From NCBI GenBank assembly GCA_030018915.1, contig JASEHE010000006.1:1-35948 (forward strand): a DNA stretch of 35,948 nt, given 5' to 3'. Below the pieces are notes generated by a model. It made no database searches. It was given only the letters and a program-made list of their open reading frames with translations, and was not told the origin of the DNA. Source of the DNA: Verrucomicrobiota bacterium. Lineage in GTDB: Bacteria > Verrucomicrobiota > Kiritimatiellia > UBA8416 > SLMC01. The position numbers and the translations under genes are program-made. This document shows positions 7,313-15,159 of the stretch, in pieces. How positions within the stretch are numbered: position 1 is the first letter of the stretch; the number at the start of each line of letters is the position of its first letter.

Positions 7313-10300
7313 TGGGCCTCTATTTCTCGGAAGATGGGCCGAAGTTGTCTCGGTGCCGATTTGACCTGAATGAGAGCTTTTTTGCCGCGCATTTTGAGGA
7401 TATGATTCTGCACGGCTTCCACTGAGACTTGGATCAAATCTTCGAAACGCCTTTCTTTCTTAGCTTTCAGGTTGTTTAGTCGAAGCTCGGCGATGATGTT
7501 CTGATATTCTTTCATGTCCTTTCTTTCGCGCGCTTTCGCAAGCCTCTCTACGAACCGCTGCGTCCGAACTTCAGTCCGCGCTTCAAATCGTCGTTTCGCA
7601 TCTCGTTTCTCATACGCACGTGACCATTCCCATGCCTGATAACCGATTGCCTTGCCTAATATCTGCCCGCTCGTGATCTCCTCTTTGGGCACAACCACTT
7701 CGCCGGATGGATAGGCAACGCCTTCCTGGGCGATACGAGATGCGTGCATGATGTTCGAAATGGCCCGTGGCATGAGGTTCTCGAACGCCCGGCCGGGCTC
7801 GCCTTGCGCGAAAAGGCTTCCCGCCTTGATTGCTCTGCCAACGATCGCGCCGGGGGCTCCGAGCGCCGCCCCGCCAAGAGCCTCGATCCAATGCTGTCCC
7901 ACTCGTGGCGACGGCACGAACTCACCAAGGCCCAGCGAACGGCGCGTGTCGAGTCCAAGGGCCGAGGCCGGCAGGCCGCCTAGGATCGTATCGGCGATCC
8001 ATTCTTTGTCCTTAAACTTTTTGCGAATCCACATCGGCACGTCCATCCCGCCGAATTGCCAGGCGCCCCATAGCGCCAGGCCGGCACCCGGGGCTCCCTC
8101 AAGGCCGGCCAGGCCAAACATGCCAGCCGCTTGCCGCCAGAGCACCTTGGGATCAAATTCCTTTGTGAAATACTGCCGCATGATCCGATCGACGGAATGG
8201 AAGCTATATCCGTGGAATGTGTAAAGGAGCTTGGTCAGGCTCTTGAGCCGCCCAGTATCCGAAATGAACGCTGGTAGATTGGCCGGGCCGAAAGCATACT
8301 GTGTCCGGTGGATGAACTCGCGCGCGAAGTTGATTGCGGCTTTGCCCCTGAGTCCTTGGCGCTCTGCTATATCGAGCGCGACCAGGCCGGTTTGTAATCT
8401 ATTGAACTGCTCCGAGACGTGTCCGTAGAGACCGAGAATCTTGTCGGTTTTATGGCGCAGAGGAAGTTTGCGCTCCTGGAGCATTTCTTCGGTCCATTGA
8501 CCCGAGAGCACACCTTCCTGCTCAAGGCGCTTGAGCGCGGCTTTCTTGAGCGGGGAGAATCCGGTCAAGTCGTAGGAGCCCTTCCGAAACGACTTTGCCA
8601 TGATGGCTGCGGCGTCCTTATAGGCCCGGCCCATGACGATTTCGGGCTGCACACCTTTGAGAAAGCGGGCCGATTCGTTCCAGGTATTCTGGATGGTTTG
8701 GGTCGCGTTATTGAGAAGGAAGGAAGTCTTGAAGGCCAGCTCCCAGTTGTAGAGGAAATGCCGCAACCTCGAATGCTCCGCTTCGCCGGAATCCTCGAAG
8801 GTACTGATATAGCGGTTAACATCATCCCACAATATCCGCGATTTGGTTGGGTTGATCTTTGAATCGCGCACCTTGCGCGCGGCACCGAGAGCCTCATATT
8901 TTGAGAGCTGCTTGGAGGCTGAGAAGATGAAAGTCTCAATTGACTCGGCCAGGTTTTCCGGCGTATGCGGATAACCAGGAATCCAGTTGCGGTGCATGAG
9001 ATCGCGCAGCCGGAGAGTTTCCGCCTTGGCAAGAAGTTTCTGGATTTCCGGATTGTTCCGATCAACCTTTGCCGTGTTGACCAGCATGTCTAATTGATAA
9101 CCGGAAAGTTTATTGCCGTATGCCTTCCAGAAATTTTCTGGGAGTTCCGTGCGTGGATATTTTTCCACGTCGGTATAACCCAAGCCGGCGAGAAGATTCG
9201 CTTCGCGCCTCGCCTCCATCTCGCTCTTGTAAAAATTGAACCAAATCTTCGTCTCGTCGGCGGCACTCCTAGCGAATACGACGTAATCGCCGAATCGCAT
9301 GACAGGAAAATAGTGGCCCAGCTTAAGCATATCTTCCTTGATTTCTCTGTCGATCCTGAGTTTCTCCTGGGCATTCACCTCATAATAATGCCTGCGCTGG
9401 CGGACAAGTTCGATGTGAAGATCAGTCGCGTAACGCACAGCACTGACCATGTTTTTGTAAGCGCTGATTTCATCAGGACTCAGGTGATATGGATAGCGTG
9501 CGAGTTCGTCGGCAGTCGCGTAATTCTCGGCCTGCGGATTGTCCAAGTCGCGGATAACCCGCGTCACGCGCTGCCTGGAAGTCTCGGGAAGTTTATAGAA
9601 AGACTCCAGATCGGCCTTGCGTAAGCCGATAGTCTCCCGGCGAGCACTGGCATAACTATAGCCCTGCAAGTGATTGTAGACCTGGGCGAAGATCGGATCG
9701 CGCTGCGCCTTGGAGAGCGGCGTTGCGATGAGGTTATGGAGACGCTGTCCTTCCTCCTTGATCATATCGAGCCAACCGCGGCGGGTCTCCTTAACGGCCG
9801 GATCGAGATCGACACCCTTAAAATGGCTCCACAATTTGCGGCCCATATCGGCTACGCTGCGGTCGCCGAAATCGGCCTTGAGGATTGGATTATCGACCGT
9901 GCTGAAAAATGGTCTAACCACCTCCGCGACTTTCGGATTACGTTCGAGATTCTCCATCCAGAGCTTCGTGAATGTCGGCGCGACCCGCTCGGCGAGTTGA
10001 TAGTCGACGATTTTGGCGACGAACCAATCCGCGAGCAGTTCGGCGTGAGAGCCACGATATGTCGTCCAGTGCCTATCTTTCGAGAAGGAGCCTGCTTCGG
10101 GATAGTAGGGCCGGACGTGCTGGGCGAGTTCTTTGAGTTCTCCACGGACGATACGTTCGAGATCTGGATCGGCACGCTTGCCGAGTTTTTGGATGAGTCC
10201 AAAAGGATCATCCTTGGCCTTGAAGCGCGTCCCGAGCGCGTAATCTATCGCATGCCCGGTCTCATGGATGGCCGTGCCGATATTGTGCCAGTCCTGAGTA

Positions 10301-13300
10301 ATCATCATCTCGCCTGTCGCCGGATCGAAATGGCCTTTTCCCCCTTTGCCCTCGTATTCCAGGAACGTGACGTTTTCTGGAATATTCAGCTTCGCACGAA
10401 GTTCGCGCATGCGCTCCCACCACGCCATAGTGTCGATGCGCTTGAGCATTGTCGTCGCGAAGGAGCGGCGCTTATCATCGGCGCTCTGGATCGGCGGCTC
10501 GCGAGGCGGAAGTTGCTGCTCGCGGCCGGTCAATAGATCGCCGAGGCGAGGGGGAGGCGGCTCCATGTCGGCCAGCGGGCCTTCCGTTTCCGGAATCTCG
10601 CGACGCTCCCAGAGTCCAGCTTCGCGCGCTTCTCCCGCGAGCGGCGGCTCAGCCGTGAAGATATCATCGCCATGGAATTTCGTGTAAGGCGTCAGGACCG
10701 AGACCGGCTTGCCTTTGACCCTGCCAATGAGTTCGGCATTCTTGTTGATGTGCCATTCCACGTCAGGATGGCGATTCACGATCGAGATGAAGCGGAGCTG
10801 GTCATATATGACGTAGCGGCCGTCGGCCGTCTCGAATACGGCCAGCGGGGGTCGCCCCGATCCATTGGTCAGCGAAGGGTCGATCGGTACCGGAGAGACG
10901 CCTTCGATGGATGATTCCTGCGCGGCGTAATACAGCAGTTTCGCAGATTTGGCTTCAGCATCGGCTTTGGCGACTACTTTTTCCAGTTCAGCGCGCGATA
11001 TTGCCCTGTCGAGTTTCTTGATCTTGCCGCCCGTCGCCTCGCCCTGGATGATGACCCGGCCATCCGTGATCCAGCCGCCGCCATCGACCGTGACGAGCGG
11101 GTCCATACGCTCTTTGCGCGCCGCCGTGTAAATGAGCTTCTGGAGCGATACTTTCTGCTTGCCCAGCAGAGCCCTTTCGGGAAGCTGCTTGAGGCGCGCG
11201 CGCAAGTCATCAAGGGCTTCTTTGGTCGCCTTGACCTTAATGCCGCCGTCGATTTTAATCTCCACGACAGGAGCGCCTTCTTTGATGCGTTCGTAGGATT
11301 TCTCGGGCTTGGCCTTGGCTAGGTGCGCCTCGACCTCGGCTAGCGCTGCGACCTTGCGCTGTTTGGTGATGACCTCGGCGGTCATCGTTGGGGCGGGCAC
11401 CAGAGGAACCTGAATCGCGGGCCTAGGCAGGGCTGGGGCTGCGGGCTCTCCGGTGGGCGGAATTGCTGCGGGAACCTGTCTGGCCACGCCCTCAATCTCC
11501 CGGCGCATCGCGTCGGCCGGCTCTTCGCCAGCGGCATCCATTACCTCCGACCAGGAACCCTCATAGGTGCTCTTGGTGGATGCGAGCTGTTCTTTGACCT
11601 TCTGGAGCTTCTTGCCTTTGATCTTGCCGGTGGCGAGTGCGGCCTCAAGTTCCTGGATGGCCTGCCAACGGCCGATCTGTTCGGCTCTGGTGGCAGCCAA
11701 GAGGGCGGCCAGCTCATCGCCCTCGTAGGCTGATTCAGCCCTAGCGCCGGATGGCACTTCGGTGGGAGGTATTTTAGGGGCCACAGCGGGGCCAGGGATG
11801 GCGCCGGGTGCGCTCGGAGGCGGCGCGGCGGGTTCAGGCTCCGGGCCGCCTTCAGGCGGCTCCTGGGGCATTTCTGGGCGTTTTAGACCCGCCAGCTTCT
11901 TGTATTCGGCATTGAGCTTGGAAAGTTCAGTCTTAAACCGTCGCCTTTGGTTGATTTCGCCAGCCGTAGCCTTGCCCTCACGAGCCTGAATAGCCTGGTC
12001 GATCCTGAGAAGCGCCTGGTTGATCTCATTGAGTCGGCGGTCTAGTACGGTCTTGCGGCCCATGGCAGCCGGGGGCACCGCGGGGCGCTCTTTCCCGGGG
12101 ATTCCGGGAGCAACAGCCTTCGGTGGGGCCAATTCTGGCCCTTTCGGGGCCAATTTAGGCGTGATAGCTGGCTTGGCGGGCTCTGGGCCCAAAGAAAGCT
12201 GCTCCGGCTTGAGATAATAGCGCTCGCCGTCAGGAGCTTCCACGACGTAGCGCTTGCTCGCTGGATTCCAGCCTACGGCGCGGACCTGGACATTCTTGCC
12301 GGCAGGCCCCCTGATCGTCTTGATCGCTTGGCCAAGCTTCAGCTTGAGGGGATTGCGGTCAGGCGGTTCTGGGGCCAGCGCTGCCGGCGAAATTGGCACT
12401 TCTGGGACCATCACCCCGGGGCCCATGGCTAATTCGCGCATGGCCGTGTCTCGGGCAGCCTGAACCTGTTCTGGAGTGAGCTTTACTTCCCCCGCACCAG
12501 CCACATGACCCTCTTCGACTGGATAAATGCCTTTCGGCTTCAGGAGTCCTTGGATGCGCGCGAAACTGACCTTGGCCGCCTCGGCCAGGCTCATCCTACC
12601 ATCAGCGACCTGGCTGCGTATCTCTGGGGGGACCAAACCCGGCATTTCCGGTGAGATTATGTCCCCACGGCCGCCGACACCGGGATTTCTAATTCGTGAG
12701 CGCAACTCATTGAGTTCCAACTTTATCCTCGCCCGGATAGACGGCGCCATGCGTCCCCAGGCCGCAGAGACAGCCTCAGATGCCCCATGGATGCCGACGC
12801 CAAGGGCCGCGCCAGCGAGCATGCCTTCCTGAACATCCTCAGCCTTGACCTGACCATGGACTGCCATTTCGTTCAAAGTGGCAAAGACTCCGCCCACGGC
12901 GGCGCCTTCTACTCCAGAAACCGTCAGGGCCGTGAGGAGACGCGGCGCCGCGGTGCCGAACATGGCCCCGGCGCCTGCGAGTCCGAGACCCGCCGCCATG
13001 CGGACTGGCGCTCCAACAGCCAAGCCGAGAGGCAAGTCTCCAATGATGGGCCCGGCGATTGATGCCGCAGTCTCGAGACCGCCCTCCGGAACGAATTCAG
13101 GCTTGACGGCTTCAGCGGCGCGAGCAAAAGCCGGACCGAGACCCTGCGGTAGATTAGCCAGGCCCACGAAGCCGCCGCGCCAGCCTCTACCCGGAGTCCC
13201 TAGTATCTGCGAAATGCGCTGGAAGAGGCCGGTCATCTCCGCGTCAGTCGGACCGCGCTTGGTCGGGTCTTGAGGAAGTTTCGGCTCTGGTTCAACGCCA

Positions 13301-13575
13301 GTCAGAGTTGGCACCTCCATCGGGGTGGGCTCGACGGCCGCTTTTCTCGGATTGAGCGAAGCCGGATCGGTCCAGATTTCGGCTGGCATCTGGAAATTCG
13401 TCAGCCGATTGCGGAGATCGGCGAATGGAATATCACGCTCTTTCGCGGCTCGGAATATTTCCGGGAGTGCGGCGCGCATCTCCGAGCGCACTTGGTCAAG
13501 CGTGTAGCCGGAGTCGAGCGCGAACTTGACGAGCGAGTCCCAACTTGTACCCGAGGAGCGGGCGGCGACCGGCAT
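7309..13575 (-). CDS. Giant ejection/internal virion protein with zincin motif (2088 aa)
   Basis: ATG 13575 has GAGGAG upstream. It stands in the T7 gp16 position, last of three internal proteins. In order: a helical N-terminus; Gly/Ala hydrophobic stretches at about 165-260 that could insert in membranes; long Pro/Ala/Glu-rich linkers (about 370-720); a zinc-peptidase-like domain with H1104-E-T-G-H1108 and a downstream Glu at 1179 (SHAELLADWF); a long helical region; and a C-terminal part resembling PLxRFG or large polyvalent phage proteins (KLLYTFHGYSFHSVDRIMRQ), again with Gly-rich hydrophobic segments. I found no cysteine in the whole protein. Such proteins are ejected with the DNA and form a conduit through the envelope. 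The zincin could cut host protein or cell-wall peptide, or mature the particle (inference). No lysozyme or transglycosylase motif was seen. Confidence 0.8.
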   Translation of the reverse strand: MPVAARSSGTSWDSLVKFALDSGYTLDQVRSEMRAALPEIFRAAKERDIPFADLRNRLTNFQMPAEIWTDPASLNPRKAAVEPTPMEVPTLTGVEPEPKLPQDPTKRGPTDAEMTGLFQRISQILGTPGRGWRGGFVGLANLPQGLGPAFARAAEAVKPEFVPEGGLETAASIAGPIIGDLPLGLAVGAPVRMAAGLGLAGAGAMFGTAAPRLLTALTVSGVEGAAVGGVFATLNEMAVHGQVKAEDVQEGMLAGAALGVGIHGASEAVSAAWGRMAPSIRARIKLELNELRSRIRNPGVGGRGDIISPEMPGLVPPEIRSQVADGRMSLAEAAKVSFARIQGLLKPKGIYPVEEGHVAGAGEVKLTPEQVQAARDTAMRELAMGPGVMVPEVPISPAALAPEPPDRNPLKLKLGQAIKTIRGPAGKNVQVRAVGWNPASKRYVVEAPDGERYYLKPEQLSLGPEPAKPAITPKLAPKGPELAPPKAVAPGIPGKERPAVPPAAMGRKTVLDRRLNEINQALLRIDQAIQAREGKATAGEINQRRRFKTELSKLNAEYKKLAGLKRPEMPQEPPEGGPEPEPAAPPPSAPGAIPGPAVAPKIPPTEVPSGARAESAYEGDELAALLAATRAEQIGRWQAIQELEAALATGKIKGKKLQKVKEQLASTKSTYEGSWSEVMDAAGEEPADAMRREIEGVARQVPAAIPPTGEPAAPALPRPAIQVPLVPAPTMTAEVITKQRKVAALAEVEAHLAKAKPEKSYERIKEGAPVVEIKIDGGIKVKATKEALDDLRARLKQLPERALLGKQKVSLQKLIYTAARKERMDPLVTVDGGGWITDGRVIIQGEATGGKIKKLDRAISRAELEKVVAKADAEAKSAKLLYYAAQESSIEGVSPVPIDPSLTNGSGRPPLAVFETADGRYVIYDQLRFISIVNRHPDVEWHINKNAELIGRVKGKPVSVLTPYTKFHGDDIFTAEPPLAGEAREAGLWERREIPETEGPLADMEPPPPRLGDLLTGREQQLPPREPPIQSADDKRRSFATTMLKRIDTMAWWERMRELRAKLNIPENVTFLEYEGKGGKGHFDPATGEMMITQDWHNIGTAIHETGHAIDYALGTRFKAKDDPFGLIQKLGKRADPDLERIVRGELKELAQHVRPYYPEAGSFSKDRHWTTYRGSHAELLADWFVAKIVDYQLAERVAPTFTKLWMENLERNPKVAEVVRPFFSTVDNPILKADFGDRSVADMGRKLWSHFKGVDLDPAVKETRRGWLDMIKEEGQRLHNLIATPLSKAQRDPIFAQVYNHLQGYSYASARRETIGLRKADLESFYKLPETSRQRVTRVIRDLDNPQAENYATADELARYPYHLSPDEISAYKNMVSAVRYATDLHIELVRQRRHYYEVNAQEKLRIDREIKEDMLKLGHYFPVMRFGDYVVFARSAADETKIWFNFYKSEMEARREANLLAGLGYTDVEKYPRTELPENFWKAYGNKLSGYQLDMLVNTAKVDRNNPEIQKLLAKAETLRLRDLMHRNWIPGYPHTPENLAESIETFIFSASKQLSKYEALGAARKVRDSKINPTKSRILWDDVNRYISTFEDSGEAEHSRLRHFLYNWELAFKTSFLLNNATQTIQNTWNESARFLKGVQPEIVMGRAYKDAAAIMAKSFRKGSYDLTGFSPLKKAALKRLEQEGVLSGQWTEEMLQERKLPLRHKTDKILGLYGHVSEQFNRLQTGLVALDIAERQGLRGKAAINFAREFIHRTQYAFGPANLPAFISDTGRLKSLTKLLYTFHGYSFHSVDRIMRQYFTKEFDPKVLWRQAAGMFGLAGLEGAPGAGLALWGAWQFGGMDVPMWIRKKFKDKEWIADTILGGLPASALGLDTRRSLGLGEFVPSPRVGQHWIEALGGAALGAPGAIVGRAIKAGSLFAQGEPGRAFENLMPRAISNIMHASRIAQEGVAYPSGEVVVPKEEITSGQILGKAIGYQAWEWSRAYEKRDAKRRFEARTEVRTQRFVERLAKARERKDMKEYQNIIAELRLNNLKAKKERRFEDLIQVSVEAVQNHILKMRGKKALIQVKSAPRQLRPIFREIEAQ

Positions 13576-13578
13576 AGC

Positions 13579-14550
13579 CTATTGCTCCTCTTCTTCAATA
13601 TCCGGGAGAGGTTGTTCCTGCTCTTCTTGAACTGGCGCGAGTGGGCTGGGTGCTGCTCCAAGGATTGCTTCCATGATGGCCTCGCGCAGGCTGGGCTGCT
13701 GATTCTGGACGGCCTGATTTTTCAATCGGCGGAGATTGGCATTAAAAAGTTCATCAAGGCTGGGAATATCCTGGGGCAATGCAGTGATGTCTCTTTTGAG
13801 TATAGCGAGCTGGGCATTGGCCGCCTTCTGCGCCTCGAGTCGTAAGCGCTCTTCCAAGCCAAGACCCGCAGCGACTTTGCCCCCCTTGCCGTAGAATCTA
13901 GTCCAATAGGCTCTGCCGCGCATGGCAGCGTTCCAATCGCGCAACGGAATCGTCTGGTTCTCCAACTCCGACCAGTCCGCATATGGCTTGAGTTGCTCGA
14001 TCAGCCGCCTCGTCAAGACGATGTCGCCAGCCTCCTTCGGCTTGGCTGGAGGAGCAATCACTTCCAATTCCGGGGCCCCTGATCTTGGACGATAGCCAAA
14101 CTGCGCGCCGAGCTGAGACAAAAGCACATCGGGCGGTGGCCCAACATCACGAGCTCCGGCCGGATAAATGTCCGTCGCTGGCTTGCTCATCCCGGGAATC
14201 TGCATCCCAGTGAACGGATCGAGAACGGGAAGCATTGTCGTCTGTGGAATTTCGGCCGGAGCAGCGATGGGACGCAGCATACCACGCGACGCAAGCGCCC
14301 GAGTAAGCGCAGCCATCATAGAATCGGCCTGACGCTCGGAAAGTGAGGCTTGAAGCTGTTCGGCGAGTTCCTTCTTGTGGCCGAACTCTCGCTCTTCGGC
14401 GCGCTCCTTGGCCTTGCCGGCACCGTGCTCGCGTGCGATGCGACCGATGCCCGAAAGCGCCGCTACGAGCGGATCGGCACGACTCGCGTCGATCTGCGCG
14501 GCGAGGCGGTACAGGTCATCCGGTAACCGCGGCCGACCGATGAAGGCCAT
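13579..14550 (-). CDS. Internal virion protein (gp15-position), 323 aa
   Basis: ATG 14550 directly follows the stop of the upstream gene, and the TAG is 3 bp before the giant gene's ATG. The protein is helical, rich in Ala, Leu, Arg and Gln, with a charged coiled-coil segment near residues 40-75 (KAKERAEEREFGHKKELAEQ) and an acidic tail (DIEEEEQ). It contains no cysteine. Its place between the Gln/Met-rich small internal protein and the 2088-aa protein matches the gp14-gp15-gp16 order of T7-like ejection modules. The assignment rests on order and composition, not on a recognised domain. Confidence 0.65.
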   Translation of the reverse strand: MAFIGRPRLPDDLYRLAAQIDASRADPLVAALSGIGRIAREHGAGKAKERAEEREFGHKKELAEQLQASLSERQADSMMAALTRALASRGMLRPIAAPAEIPQTTMLPVLDPFTGMQIPGMSKPATDIYPAGARDVGPPPDVLLSQLGAQFGYRPRSGAPELEVIAPPAKPKEAGDIVLTRRLIEQLKPYADWSELENQTIPLRDWNAAMRGRAYWTRFYGKGGKVAAGLGLEERLRLEAQKAANAQLAILKRDITALPQDIPSLDELFNANLRRLKNQAVQNQQPSLREAIMEAILGAAPSPLAPVQEEQEQPLPDIEEEEQ

Positions 14551-15156
14551 CTAAGCGAGCCATCCACTAGACTTGCCGTAAGCCTGTCCGATGCCAAGAC
14601 CGGCTTCCCAGAGAGCCGCCTGCTGGCCCGCCAGATGTCGCCGGCCTTCGGCCGCGCGCATTTCGCCAAGACCCTGCTGGAACATCTGTATGTCGCGCTG
14701 GGCGGTCATCTCCTCGCCCATCGCCTGGGCGATCATCTGCATCATGGCGCGCTGCGCCGCCACGTCGCCCGACCGTGCGCGGGAGAGAAGCTGGGCGAAC
14801 ATCTGGCTGTTCTGGAGCGCGATCCCGGAGAGCATTTGGGCGATGTTGCCTTGAATCTGCGCGCCCTGCTGGCCCAGAGCCTGCGCCTCGATCGAACCCC
14901 CTGTCAGGCCGCGTCTGGCCATCATGCCCATGAGGTCGGCTTGCTGGCGCTGGCCCGCGGCCTCCATGCCGGCGATCTGCGGGGCGACCATCTGGCCGCG
15001 CTGCGAAAGGATATTCTGCAATTCGGGCATAAACTGCGACTCGGTAGCCGTTTGCTGCGAGAGCATCCTGATGATATTCTCGTAGGAAGGCGCGGTACCG
15101 CCGATTTGTGGAAAAGTGAAAGGCTGGATAGTCTGCGCGTAATCGTGAGCGGCCAT
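14551..15156 (-). CDS. Internal virion protein (gp14-like), Gln/Ala/Met-rich, 201 aa
   Basis: ATG 15156 has GGGAGG about 9 nt upstream, and the stop of the nozzle-like gene lies 4 bp before the start. The product is almost wholly helical and unusually rich in Gln, Ala, Met and Gly (MMARRGLTGGSIEAQALGQQ; QMLSGIALQNSQMFAQLLSR), with no cysteine. The GSIEAQA-type segment is common in podovirus gp14-like internal core proteins that form the outer-membrane part of the ejection channel. Immediately downstream are the gp15- and gp16-position genes, so the three probably form one ejectosome. Confidence 0.7.
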   Translation of the reverse strand: MAAHDYAQTIQPFTFPQIGGTAPSYENIIRMLSQQTATESQFMPELQNILSQRGQMVAPQIAGMEAAGQRQQADLMGMMARRGLTGGSIEAQALGQQGAQIQGNIAQMLSGIALQNSQMFAQLLSRARSGDVAAQRAMMQMIAQAMGEEMTAQRDIQMFQQGLGEMRAAEGRRHLAGQQAALWEAGLGIGQAYGKSSGWLA

Positions 15157-15159
15157 GCC

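Noticed and set aside
9670-10536. Plus-strand ORF of 288 aa opposite the giant ejection protein
   Set aside because: It lies across the zincin region of a clear minus-strand gene; composition and lack of motifs mark it as a shadow.
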